Source: CAWCXF01 sp963799455
GTDB taxonomy: Bacteria > Pseudomonadota > Alphaproteobacteria > Rhodobacterales > Rhodobacteraceae
DNA length: 64,000 bases
Reading direction: 5' to 3'
Assembly (NCBI GenBank): GCA_963799455.1
Contig: CAWCXF010000007.1
Span: 1,364,001 to 1,428,000 of the forward strand
The notes below the pieces were generated by a model, which had not been told where the DNA came from, made no database searches, and was given only the letters and a program-made list of their open reading frames with translations. Shown piece by piece: positions 1-9,952 of the stretch. How positions within the stretch are numbered: position 1 is the first letter of the stretch; every line of letters begins with the position of its first letter. Position numbers and translations under genes: made by a program.

Positions 1-560
1 TCCCGCTGCGCCAGCGCTCGCTGCGCTCGGGCCTCGAAGGCTGGCAGTACTACGACGCGGCCTTCGAGCTGGCCGAGGCGCGCGGCGCGCGCCTGCGCGT
101 GCTGCATCTCGACTACGTCTACGCCTCGACCTGCCCCTGCTCGCTGGCGCTCTCCGAGCACGCCCGCGAGGCGCGCGGCCAGCTCGCCACGCCGCACTCG
201 CAGCGCTCGCTCGCGCGGGTGAGCGTGGCGCTGGCCGAGGGCGCGGATCTCGGCGTGCCCGACCTCGTGGCGCTGATGCGGCGCGCGCTGCCGACCGAGA
301 CCCAGGCGATCGTCAAGCGCGAGGACGAGCAGGCCTTCGCCGAGCTCAACGCCGCCCATCCGGTGTTCGTCGAGGACGCGGCGCGGCTCGTGGCCGAGGC
401 GCTCGCCGCGGAGCCGCGCGCGGGCGACTTCCGCGTCGCGGTCTCCCATCAGGAGAGCCTGCACTCGCACGACGCGGTGGCCGTGCTGACCGAGGGGCCG
501 ACCTTCGCCTGCGCCACGCTCGACCCGTGGGCGATGGGCACGCTCGCCCATGGCGCCTGA
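1..560 (+). CDS. folE2: GTP cyclohydrolase FolE2, 3' part
   Basis: Type IB GTP cyclohydrolase, which converts GTP to 7,8-dihydroneopterin triphosphate at the start of folate synthesis. The frame is open from base 3 of the window, so the 5' end lies outside; about 185 residues are visible. They carry family signatures: GWQYYDA, then YVYASTCPCSLALSEHAR with the conserved Cys, then QLATPHSQRS and the C-terminal HSHDAVAV. The GTG at 99 falls inside the conserved domain and is not the start. The folate gene folP lies about 9 kb downstream but is not in the same unit. The family call is firm. Confidence 0.93.
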   Translation, partial: PLRQRSLRSGLEGWQYYDAAFELAEARGARLRVLHLDYVYASTCPCSLALSEHAREARGQLATPHSQRSLARVSVALAEGADLGVPDLVALMRRALPTETQAIVKREDEQAFAELNAAHPVFVEDAARLVAEALAAEPRAGDFRVAVSHQESLHSHDAVAVLTEGPTFACATLDPWAMGTLAHGA

Positions 561-678
561 GGCGGGCCGGCCCCCCCGATGACGCCGCCCCCGGACGCCC
601 CCCGTGAGGCACCCGCGCCCCGATGACGCCCCCCGCGCCCCGATGAGGCCTCCCCGCGGGCGCGCCGTCGCGGCGAGC

Positions 679-2127
679 GTGCTCGACATGCGCCCCGTCG
701 GCTACGTGATCGGCCTTCTGGTGAGCGTGCTCGGGGCCGCGATGCTGGGCCCGCTCGCGCTCGACCTCGCGGCGGGCAACGGCGAGTGGCACGTCTTCGG
801 ATCCTCGGCGGTCGTCACCGGCCTCGTGGGCGCGCTGATGGCGCTCGCCTGCGCCAGCGGGGTGGGCTCGCGGCTGTCGATCCAGCAGACCTTCCTCATC
901 ACCACGGGCGTGTGGGCGGTGCTGCCGCTGTTCGGCGCGGTGCCCTTCATGCTGGGCGCCACCGAGGCCTCCTTCACCGACGCCTATTTCGAGGCGATGT
1001 CGGGCCTCACCACCACCGGCGCCACCGTCTTCGTGGAGCTCGACGAGCTGCCGTCCGGGCTCCTTTTGTGGCGCGGGCTGCTGCAGTGGATGGGCGGCAT
1101 CGGCATCATCGTGGTGGCCATGGTGTTCCTGCCCGAGCTGCGCGTGGGCGGCATGCAGATCTTCCGCTCCGAGGCGTTCGAGACCTTCGGCAAGATCCTC
1201 CCCCGCGCGGGCCAGATCGCGGGCCGCATCAGCGTCATCTACCTGGCCCTGACGCTCGCCTGCGGGCTCGCCTACGCCGCGCTGGGGCTGGGCGCGCTCG
1301 ACGCGGTCGTCAGCGCCATGACGACCATCTCGACGGGGGGGTTCGCCAACACCGACGCCAGCTTCGGCGCCTACGGGCCCGGCGCGCAATACGCGTCGAG
1401 CGCCTTCATGCTGCTCGCGGCGCTGCCCTTCGTGCGCTTCGTGCAGCTCACCGCCGGCACCGCGCGCCCGCTCCTGCGCGACCCCCAGGTCCGCGCCTTC
1501 CTCGCCACCGCCCTGGCGATCGTGGCGATCCTGACCGCGTGGCGGGTGGCGTTCACCGACGCCCGTGGCGAGGAGGCGGTGCGCTCGACGCTCTTCAACG
1601 TGGTCTCGATCATGACGGGCACGGGCTACGCCAGCCGCGACTACATGCAGTGGGGCGCCTTCCCCGTCGTGGCGATGTTCTTCATCGGCCTGATCGGCGG
1701 GTGCGCGGGCTCGACCGCCTGCTCGGTCAAGGTGTTCCGCTACCAGCTCGTGCTCGCCGCCATCGCGGCCCAGATCCGCCAGATCCACCAGCCCCACGGC
1801 GTGTTCCAGGCGCGCTACGACGGCCGGCCGATCTCCGAGGACGTGATGTCCTCGGTGATGAGCTTCTTCACGCTCTTCGTCGCCTCGCTCGGCGTCTTCA
1901 CCGTGGGCCTCGGCGCCACCGGGCTCGACTTCGTGACCGCGGTCTCGGGCGCCGCGACCGCGCTGGCCAACGTCGGGCCGGGCCTGGGCGACGAGATCGG
2001 CCCGGCGGGCAACTTCGCCGGGATCGGCGGCACCGCCAAGTGGATGCTCTCGGCTGCCATGCTGGTCGGCCGGCTCGAGCTGCTCGCCGTCTACGTCCTG
2101 CTGACCACCGCCTTCTGGCGGGTCTAG
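679..2127 (+). CDS. trkH: TrkH family potassium uptake protein
   Basis: Inner-membrane K+ translocating subunit of the Trk system, normally gated by the cytoplasmic NAD-binding TrkA, which is not in this window. About 482 residues, mostly hydrophobic, with the four pore-loop repeats expected of the family: TTTGATVF near 110, TISTGGF near 216, MTGTGYAS near 312 and ANVGPGLG near 430. The start is uncertain. GTG 679 gives V-LDMRPVGYVIG, which matches where homologues begin; upstream in-frame starts at 643 (ATG) and 604 (GTG) would add a Pro/Arg-rich leader over repeated sequence. It is followed by 136 bp without a gene. Confidence 0.93.
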   Translation: MLDMRPVGYVIGLLVSVLGAAMLGPLALDLAAGNGEWHVFGSSAVVTGLVGALMALACASGVGSRLSIQQTFLITTGVWAVLPLFGAVPFMLGATEASFTDAYFEAMSGLTTTGATVFVELDELPSGLLLWRGLLQWMGGIGIIVVAMVFLPELRVGGMQIFRSEAFETFGKILPRAGQIAGRISVIYLALTLACGLAYAALGLGALDAVVSAMTTISTGGFANTDASFGAYGPGAQYASSAFMLLAALPFVRFVQLTAGTARPLLRDPQVRAFLATALAIVAILTAWRVAFTDARGEEAVRSTLFNVVSIMTGTGYASRDYMQWGAFPVVAMFFIGLIGGCAGSTACSVKVFRYQLVLAAIAAQIRQIHQPHGVFQARYDGRPISEDVMSSVMSFFTLFVASLGVFTVGLGATGLDFVTAVSGAATALANVGPGLGDEIGPAGNFAGIGGTAKWMLSAAMLVGRLELLAVYVLLTTAFWRV

Positions 2128-2208
2128 CCGCCCCGGACCGCGCCTCGGACCGCGCCCCGGGCCGCCCCGCCGCCGGCCCGCGCGCCCCCCCGCCCGCCCC
2201 CGGCGCGA

Positions 2209-2237
2209 TTGACCCTGCGCGCGCGCCTCCTTAGACG
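2209..2237 (+). promoter_or_regulatory. Putative sigma-70 promoter of the glyQ unit
   Basis: TTGACC (2209–2214), 17 bp, TAGACG (2232–2237). Transcription would begin near 2244, about 20 nt before glyQ, with the GAGGAGGG ribosome site in between. It is the only such pair seen in the trkH–glyQ gap. Confidence 0.5.
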
Positions 2238-2263
2238 AGCCCCGCCGGCCGAGGAGGGCATCC

Positions 2264-3207
<944 letters not shown>

Positions 3208-3211
<4 letters not shown>

Positions 3212-3735
3212 CCGGCCGCCTCGCCGTCGTCCTCATCGCGCTCGCGGCGCTCCTCGGGGGGGGGACGATGTACTACCTCCAGGTCTACGCCTATTACGAG
3301 CGCAGCCAGGGCGGGGCGGTGGCGCTCGCGCCCGCGGGCGGCGGCGCGCCCGTCGTCGTCCCCGCGACGGAGGTCGCGGCCATCGACGCCGGCAGCTCGC
3401 CGCTGCGCTACCGCGCCTGCTTCTCGCAGGATCTCGACCCGGCCGCGTTCGAGCCCTACCCCTCGGCCGCGCCCACCGTCGGCCCCGGCTGGTTCGGCTG
3501 CTACGACGCGGGCGAGGCCGACGCGGCGATCGAGGCGGGGGAGGCCGTGGCCGTGCTCGCCACCAGGGACGTGACCTACGGGGTGGACCGGGTGGCCGCG
3601 CTCTTCGCCGACGGGCGCGGCATGATCTGGCACCAGCTCAACCGCTGCGGCGAGGCCGTCTACGGCGGGCGCGAGCCGCCCGCCGGCTGCCCGACCCCGC
3701 CCGAGGCCTACAGGGCCGAAGCCTACAGGGACTGA
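3208..3735 (+). CDS. DUF6446 family membrane-anchored protein
   Basis: Small protein of unknown function of the kind usually found between glyQ and glyS in Rhodobacterales. 175 residues from GTG 3208 (VTGRLAVVLIALAALLGG), with one N-terminal membrane segment followed by MYYLQVYAYYER and a soluble domain with paired cysteines (RACF, GCYD, NRCGE, AGCPTP) that would face the periplasm. It starts inside the glyQ stop (4-bp overlap) and ends 1 bp before glyS, which supports the start and co-transcription. The DUF assignment rests on recalled family sequence and synteny; no function is claimed. Confidence 0.85.
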
Positions 3736-3736
3736 C

Positions 3737-5974
3737 ATGCCGGATCTGCTGATCGAGCTGCTCTGCGAGGAGATCCCCGCCCGGATGCAGCCGCGCGCGC
3801 GAGACGATCTCAGGCGCCTCGTCACCGACGGGCTGGTGCAGGCCGGCCTCACCTACGCGGGCGCGCGCGCCCACTCGACGCCGCGTCGCCTCGCGCTCGC
3901 GGTCCAGGGCCTCTCGGGGCGCAGCCCGGCCACGCGGGAGGAGCGCCGGGGCCCCCGCGAGGGCGCCCCCGGGAAGGCGCTGGAGGGCTTCGCGCGCGGC
4001 GCCGGGGTCGCCGTCGCCGATCTGGAGCTGCGGCGCGGCACGAAGGGCGCCTTCCACTACGCCACCCTCGTGAGCGAGGGCCGCGAGGCCTCCGCCATCG
4101 TGGCCGAGGTGCTGGAGGGCGTGATCCGCGGCTTCCCCTGGCCGAAGTCGATGCGCTGGGGCGCGGGCACCCTGCGCTGGGTGCGCCCGCTCAAGCGCAT
4201 CCTGTGCCTCCTGACCGACGAGGCGGGCGCGCGGGTGGTGCCGATGGGGGTGGACGGCATCCTCGCGGGCGACGTGACCGAGGGCCACCCCTTCGCGCTG
4301 CGCTCCGAGATCCGCGTGACCTCGCACGAGGACTACGCGGCCGCGCTGCGCCGCGCCTTCGTCATGATCTCGCCCGAGGAGCGCGCCGAGACCATCCTGA
4401 CCGAGGCCCGCAACCTCGCCTTCGCGCAAGGGTTCGAGCTGATCGAGGACGCGGGCCTCCTGGAGGAGGTGACGGGCCTCGTCGAGTGGCCCGTGGCGCT
4501 GATGGGCGAGGTCGGCGCGTTCCAGGATCTGCCGGCGGAGGTGCTGCGGACCTCGATGAGGGCGCATCAGAAGTTCTTCTCGGTGCGCGACCGGACGGGC
4601 CGGATCGTGCGCTTCGTCACCGTCGCCAACCGCGAGACCGAGGACCACGGCGCCACCATCCTCGCCGGCAACCGCAAGGTGCTCGCGGCGCGCCTGACGG
4701 ACGCGCGGTTCTTCTGGGAGAACGACCTGCGGGTGGCGCGCGCGGGGATGGGCGAGTGGCTGGAGACGCTGCGGGGCGTGACCTTCCACGCCAAGCTCGG
4801 CAGCCAGGCCGACCGCATCGAGCGCATCGCAGCACTCGCCTGCGAGATCGCGCCGGCGGTGGGCGCCGACCCGGACCTGGCCTTTCGCGCGGCGCGGGTG
4901 GCCAAGCTCGATCTGGCCTCCGAGATGGTCTACGAGTTCCCTGAGCTGCAGGGGGTGATGGGGCGCCACTACGCCGAGGCCGCGGGCGAGCCCGAGGAGG
5001 TGGCGGCGGCGGCGCAGGAGCACTACGCGCCGCTGGGCCCGTCGGACGCCGTCCCGGCCGGGCCCGTGTCCGCCGCCGTGGCGCTGGCCGACAAGCTCGA
5101 CGCGCTCGCGGGCTTCTGGTGGGTCGGCGAGAAGCCCACGGGCTCGAAGGATCCTTACGCCCTGCGCCGCGCCGCGCTGGGGGTCGTTCGCATCGTGACC
5201 GAGCGAGGCTCGCGGTTGCCGTTGCTGGGCGCGATCTGGAACGTCTGCGAGCGCCTGCTCGAGGACGACGAGACCCCGAACCCCGAGGGCGTGCGGAGGG
5301 AGGAGGAGCGCGTCGCCGAGGCGATAGAGGCGGGACTGGAGGGTGTCGGCGAGGGCGAAGGCGGCCCGGCCGGGGAGGGCCATGCGCGGCGCGAGGCGAT
5401 CGATGCGCTGCTCATCCGCACCATGGAGGAGGACATCCCCCATCCGGGCGTGGATCTCCTCGCCTTCCTCCACGACCGCCTCAAGGTCCACCTGCGCGAC
5501 CGCGGCATCCGCCACGACGTCATCGACGCCTCGCTCGCCATGCCGGGCTCGGACGACCTCACGCTGCTCGTGCGCCGCGCCGAGGCGCTCCAGGCGCTGC
5601 TCGACACGCCGGACGGCGAGAACCTCGTCCAGGGCTTCCGGCGCGCCGACAACATCCTCGCCCAGGCCGAGGAGCGCGACGGGGTGGAGTACTCCTTCGG
5701 CGCCGACCCCCGATTCGCCCGCGAGCCCGAGGAGCGCGCGCTGTTCGAGGCGCTCGACGCGGCGGAGCGCCAGATCGCCCCCGCGATGCAGGCCGAGCGC
5801 TTCGAGGAGGCGATGCGCGCCATGGCCCGCCTGCGCGGCCCCATCGACGCCTTCTTCGAGGCGGTGCAGGTCAACGCCGAGGACGGGGTGGTGCGCCGCA
5901 ACCGGCTCAACCTGCTCGCGCGCATCCGCGCCATCTGCCTCGGCGTCGCCGACCTCGCGCGCCTCGAGGGCTAG
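3737..5974 (+). CDS. glyS: Glycine--tRNA ligase beta subunit
   Basis: The large subunit of alpha2beta2 glycyl-tRNA synthetase, which binds tRNA-Gly and completes the enzyme with GlyQ. It has 745 residues and begins MPDLLIELLCEEIPARMQ, the standard family N terminus. Other family blocks are KRILCLL, EVLRTSMRAHQKFF, LADKLDALAGFW and GSKDPYALRRAALGV. The C terminus has a DALR-like anticodon-binding region (INAFFEAVQV-type, here IDAFFEAVQV). It lies 1 bp after the DUF6446 gene in the same unit. No defects are seen. Confidence 0.98.
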   Translation: MPDLLIELLCEEIPARMQPRARDDLRRLVTDGLVQAGLTYAGARAHSTPRRLALAVQGLSGRSPATREERRGPREGAPGKALEGFARGAGVAVADLELRRGTKGAFHYATLVSEGREASAIVAEVLEGVIRGFPWPKSMRWGAGTLRWVRPLKRILCLLTDEAGARVVPMGVDGILAGDVTEGHPFALRSEIRVTSHEDYAAALRRAFVMISPEERAETILTEARNLAFAQGFELIEDAGLLEEVTGLVEWPVALMGEVGAFQDLPAEVLRTSMRAHQKFFSVRDRTGRIVRFVTVANRETEDHGATILAGNRKVLAARLTDARFFWENDLRVARAGMGEWLETLRGVTFHAKLGSQADRIERIAALACEIAPAVGADPDLAFRAARVAKLDLASEMVYEFPELQGVMGRHYAEAAGEPEEVAAAAQEHYAPLGPSDAVPAGPVSAAVALADKLDALAGFWWVGEKPTGSKDPYALRRAALGVVRIVTERGSRLPLLGAIWNVCERLLEDDETPNPEGVRREEERVAEAIEAGLEGVGEGEGGPAGEGHARREAIDALLIRTMEEDIPHPGVDLLAFLHDRLKVHLRDRGIRHDVIDASLAMPGSDDLTLLVRRAEALQALLDTPDGENLVQGFRRADNILAQAEERDGVEYSFGADPRFAREPEERALFEALDAAERQIAPAMQAERFEEAMRAMARLRGPIDAFFEAVQVNAEDGVVRRNRLNLLARIRAICLGVADLARLEG

Positions 5975-5996
5975 CGCGCCCTCCACCTTCGGACCA

Positions 5997-6024
5997 TTGC
6001 CAGACGCCGCCGCGCCGCTATGGT
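5997..6024 (+). promoter_or_regulatory. Promoter of the PPDK-like gene, probable leaderless start
   Basis: TTGCCA (5997–6002), 16 bp, TATGGT (6019–6024). The -10 hexamer ends 7 nt before ATG 6032, so transcription should begin at or next to the start codon. No Shine-Dalgarno sequence precedes that ATG. The ATG at 6020 lies within the -10 element and is therefore unlikely to be a start. Confidence 0.55.
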
Positions 6025-6031
6025 CCCGCGC

Positions 6032-8615
6032 ATGGGGAATGCCGCACCGCAGCGAAGCGAGGCCGCGCTCATCACCGCCGCGGCGGCGATCGAGACCGCC
6101 GAGCACGGCGAGCGCGCCAAGTGCCTGCAGCGGCTGATCCGCCTCGGCCTGCCGGTGCCGCTCACCGTCGCGCTGCCCTTCGAGACCGTGCGCGCCGTGG
6201 CCAAGGGCGCGGCCCTCGACATGGACGCGCTGCTGGCGCCCTTCGGCCCGGCGCCCCTCCTCACGGTGCGCCCGTCGAGCCTCGACCCCGACTGGGGCGG
6301 CCCGGGCACCGTGCTGCTGGTGGGCATGAACGAGGCCCGGCGCACGGCGCTCGCGCGCGAGGTCGGACCCGCGGCCGCGGACGCGCTCGCGCGCCACTTC
6401 GTCGAGACCTACGCCGCCCAGGTCGCCCGCCTCGACCCCGACGCGCTCGGCGAGGGCTCCCTGGCCCAGGCGCTCGCCGCCTACGAGGCCGAGACCGGCG
6501 AGCCCTTCCCGCAGGATCCCGCGCGCCAGCTCTGGGGCGTGGTGCGCTCGATGGCGCGCGCGTGGGAGGGCACCTCGGCGCGGCTCCTGCGCCAGGCGCG
6601 CGGGGCGCCCGAGGAGGCCGGGCTCGGCCTCGTCGTCCAGGCGATGGCGCTCGGGGTCGGCCCGGGCGAGAGCGGCGCGGGGGTGGTGCAGTTCGTGGAC
6701 CCGGTGACGGGCGTGCCCGCGGTGATCGGCCGCTACCGGCCCCAATCCTCGGGCGGCGTGTCGCTGACGCGAGCCCGAGGCGCTCTATCTCGAGCGCGAT
6801 CCGCGGGGGGATTCGCTGGCCTCGCGCTGCCCCGAGGCGATGGAGGCGCTGCGCGCCCATGGCCGCGCCTGCCGGACCCGGCTGCGCGAGGAGATGGCGA
6901 TCGAGTTCGCGCTGAGCGACGGGCGGCTGTGGGTGCTCGACGCGGTGCGCACGCCGCGCTCCTCGCGCGCCTCGGTGCGCATCGCCGTGTCGCTGGCCGA
7001 GGACGGGGTGATCTCGCGCGAGGACGCGATCTGCCGCATCGAGCCGCGCGCGCTCGCGGAGCTGCTGCACCCCCAGGTCGATCCGCGCAGCACCCGCGAG
7101 GTGCTGGTGTCGGGCATCGCCGCGAGCCCCGGCGCGGCCGCGGGGCTCCTCGCGCTCAGCCCGGCCGCGGCCGAGGCGATGGAGGCGCGCGGCGAGGCGG
7201 CGGTGCTGGTGCGCCGCGAGACCTCGCCAGAGGACGTGCGCGGCATGCACGCCGCCTGCGCCATCCTGACCGAGCGCGGCGGCGCGTCCTCGCACGCGGC
7301 CGTCATCGCCCGCGGCCTCGGCCTGCCCTGCGTGGTCGGCGCGAGCGGGCTCGTCGTCGAGGCCGACGGCGTGCGCGCGGGCGCCCGCCGGCTCGTGGAG
7401 GGCGACCCGATCACCGTGGACGGCACGAGCGGCGAGGCGCTCGCGGGCCACGTGCCGCTGCTGGCCGCGGCACCCGGCGGCGCGATGGCGACGCTGCTGT
7501 CGTGGGCCGACGCGGTGCGCGACATCGGCGTGCGCGCCAACGCCGACACGCCGCGCGACGCCCGCGTGGCGCGCGCGCTCGGCGCCGAGGGCATCGGGCT
7601 CTGCCGCACCGAGCACATGGTGTTCGAGGACGACCGGCTGACCATCCTGCGCGAGATGATCTTCGCCGAGGACGACGCGGACCGGCGCGGCGCTCTCGAC
7701 CGCCTGCTGCCGCTCCAGCGCGCCGACTTCCGCGAGATCTTCCGCATCATGGAGGGGCGGCCCGTCTGCCTGCGCCTCTTCGACCCGCCGCTGCACGAGT
7801 TCCTGCCGGCCTCGCGCCCGGGGCTGCGCGAGCTGGCCGAGGCGCTCGGGCGGCCGCTGTCGGAGGTCACGGCGCGCGTCGAGGCGCTGGGCGAGGCCAA
7901 CCCGATGCTCGGGATGCGCGGCGTGCGCCTCGGCATCGTCATGCCCGAGATCTACGACATGCAGGCCCGCGCCATCTTCGAGGCCACCGTCCTGGAGGCC
8001 GCCGAGGGGCGCGTCGTGGTCCCCGAGATCATGATCCCGCTGGTCTCGGCGCTGCGCGAGGTCGAGATCGTGCGGGCCCGCGTGGACGCCGTGGCGGCGG
8101 CCGTGCGCGCCGAGACCGGCCGGGCCTTCGAGCACGCCTTGGGCGTGATGGTCGAGACGCCGCGCGCGGCGCTGCGCGCGGGCGACATCGCGGGGCAGGC
8201 GGCGTTCCTGTCGTTCGGCACCAACGACCTGACGCAGATGACCTATGGGCTCTCGCGCGACGACGCGGGGCGCTTCATGTCGGCCTATGTCCGCCAGGGC
8301 GTCTGGCCCGAGGATCCGTTCCGCACGCTCGACCAGGACGGGGTGGGCGAGCTGCTCACCATCGCCGCCGGGCGCGCGCGGGCGGCGCGGCCGGGCATCG
8401 CGCTGTCGATCTGCGGCGAGCATGGCGGCAACGCGGAGTCGATCGCCTTCTGCCGGGCGGCGGGCTTCGACCACGTCTCGTGCAGCCCCTACCGGGTGCC
8501 GCTCGCCCGGCTGGCGGCGGCGCAGATCGCGGTGCAAGGCCCTTCGCGCGATTCGCGTGGCGGCCTCCGGGCGGCGGGCGGATCCCCGCCCATCGCGGGG
8601 CTCAGGCCGGCGTGA
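6032..8615 (+). pseudogene. ppdK: Pyruvate phosphate dikinase-like protein, frameshifted
   Basis: PPDK family (pyruvate + ATP + Pi to PEP + AMP + PPi). The frame breaks at about 6768–6771: the first part reads to ...GGVSLT, and the second resumes one frame over as EPEALYLERD, so one base is extra or two are missing. Both halves keep clean family sequence, with about 860 residues in total. The C-terminal part has the phosphohistidine loop ERGGASSHAAVIARG, FGTNDLTQMTYG and ICGEHGGNAES with SCSPYRVP. The N-terminal nucleotide-binding half is divergent: it lacks the usual FG start, and the SVRSG...PGMMDTVLN region reads TVRPSS...GGPGTVLLVG. It may be a true pseudogene or an assembly error. Confidence 0.8.
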
Positions 8616-8756
8616 GCCCGCGCATCGGCGACCGGCTCGGTTGTCGCCTTGGCCTCGTTATGTAAACCCCTGTCCAGCCGGTCAGTTTTGGGTTCCGCCA
8701 TCTGTGGCATCCCCGCGACGGGACGGTCGCCTGCTTCGCTCGTTAGGGGTTTCTTC

Positions 8757-9404
8757 ATGTTCACATGCGCGCGCGTCGCGGCCTTGGCCGCGGCCCTCCT
8801 CTCCTACGGCCCGGCGATGGGCGCCGTGGCGTCGGAGGCGGGCACGCCGGGTCCGACGGCGCGCCCCGTGGCGCGCCCGACGGTGCAGGTGAGCGAGGCC
8901 GTGCCGGACAGCCCGCGCCCCGCGCCCCGGCCCCAGCGCCCGCCGACGGTGCGCTACGACCGCGCGTGGCTCGCCGGACAGCCGCAGGCGAGCGGCGGCG
9001 CGCAATGGCGCTGCCTCACCGAGGCGCTCTACTTCGAGGCCCGCGGCGAGGACGTGCGCGGCCAGTTCGCCGTGGCCGAGGTGATCCTGAACCGCGTGGA
9101 CAGCCGCGCGTTCCCGGACACCGTCTGCGCCGTCGTCAAGCAGGGGACGGGCCGCAAGTGGGAGTGCCAGTTCACCTACACCTGCGACGGGCGGCCCGAG
9201 GTCGTGCGCGACCGCGCCACCTGGGCCCGGACGGGCCAGATCGCCCGGCTCGCCCTCGACGGCGCGCCCCGGGAGCTGACCCACGGCGCGCTCTACTACC
9301 ACACCCGCGCCGTCGCCCCGTCCTGGTCGCGGCGGTTCTTCCGCACCGCCAGCATCGGCGCGCATTACTTCTACAGCCCCGAGGCCCGGCTCGCGTCGAA
9401 CTGA
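8757..9404 (+). CDS. SleB-type cell wall hydrolase
   Basis: Secreted or periplasmic peptidoglycan hydrolase of the Hydrolase_2 (SleB/CwlJ) family. 215 residues: a signal peptide (FTCARVAALAAALLSYG, then AMGAVASEA), a Pro-rich linker to about 65, then the catalytic domain with EALYFEARGED, whose Glu is the expected catalytic residue, followed by VAEVILNRVDS and CQFTYTCDG. ATG 8757 directly precedes the signal sequence; upstream in-frame starts would disrupt it. It stands alone, about 140 bp after the PPDK-like gene. The substrate bond is not evident from sequence. Confidence 0.9.
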   Translation: MFTCARVAALAAALLSYGPAMGAVASEAGTPGPTARPVARPTVQVSEAVPDSPRPAPRPQRPPTVRYDRAWLAGQPQASGGAQWRCLTEALYFEARGEDVRGQFAVAEVILNRVDSRAFPDTVCAVVKQGTGRKWECQFTYTCDGRPEVVRDRATWARTGQIARLALDGAPRELTHGALYYHTRAVAPSWSRRFFRTASIGAHYFYSPEARLASN

Positions 9405-9477
9405 GACGCCCCCCCGGGGGGGGGGCGGCCGCCCGTGACAGCGGCGCGGCGGCGGGGTAGGGGGCGCGGAGCGCCCC

Positions 9478-9513
9478 GATGTCCGGGCCCGATGTCCGGG
9501 CCCGATGTCCGGG
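9478..9513. repeat. 13-bp tandem repeat, about 2.8 copies
   Basis: The unit gatgtccgggccc begins at 9478, 9491 and 9504 (last copy incomplete). It lies in the gap between the SleB-type gene and the MAPEG gene, just before the MAPEG ribosome site. No function is evident. Confidence 0.8.
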
Positions 9514-9540
9514 ACGGCCGATCGCCGAGGGATGACACCC

Positions 9541-9945
9541 ATGGAACCCGCCCTCGCCGCGGTCTCGCTCTATGCCGGCCTCAACGCCCTCGTGCTGGTT
9601 TGGCTCGCGGTCCAGACGGGCCGCGTCCGCCAGCGGGTCGGCGTCTCGATCGGCGACGGCGGCGAGCCGCGCCTGATCCGCGTCATGCGCGGCCACGCCA
9701 ACGCCGTCGAGACGATCCCGACGGCGCTGATCCTGCTCCTCCTGCTGGCGCTGCTGGGCGCGCCGGCCTGGGCGGTCCACGGGCTCGGGCTGGCGCTGAC
9801 GGTCGGGCGCGTCCTGCACGCGCTGCACTTCGCCGCCGACGACGCCCCCGGCTGGCAGCGCGCCGCCGGCGCCGCGCTGTCGGGGCTCGTGCTGCTGGCG
9901 GGCGCCCTGTGGGCGATCCTGGCCGGGCTCGCCGGCGCCCTCTAG
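9541..9945 (+). CDS. MAPEG family membrane protein
   Basis: Four-helix membrane protein of the MAPEG superfamily (glutathione and eicosanoid metabolism relatives); the bacterial substrate is unknown. 134 residues with hydrophobic segments near 3–22, 58–78, 80–98 and 105–130. Between helices 1 and 2 lies the conserved stretch with RVMRGHANAVETIP, diagnostic of the family. ATG 9541 has GAGGG 9 nt upstream; ATG 9532 is adjacent to the same site and too close. It ends 7 bp before folP and may be co-transcribed with it. Confidence 0.85.
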   Translation: MEPALAAVSLYAGLNALVLVWLAVQTGRVRQRVGVSIGDGGEPRLIRVMRGHANAVETIPTALILLLLLALLGAPAWAVHGLGLALTVGRVLHALHFAADDAPGWQRAAGAALSGLVLLAGALWAILAGLAGAL

Positions 9946-9952
9946 CCCCTGC

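Noticed and set aside
8641..8670. Promoter TTGTCG...TATGTA before the SleB-type gene
   Set aside because: Spacing of 12 bp is too short for a sigma-70 promoter and no better pair was found.
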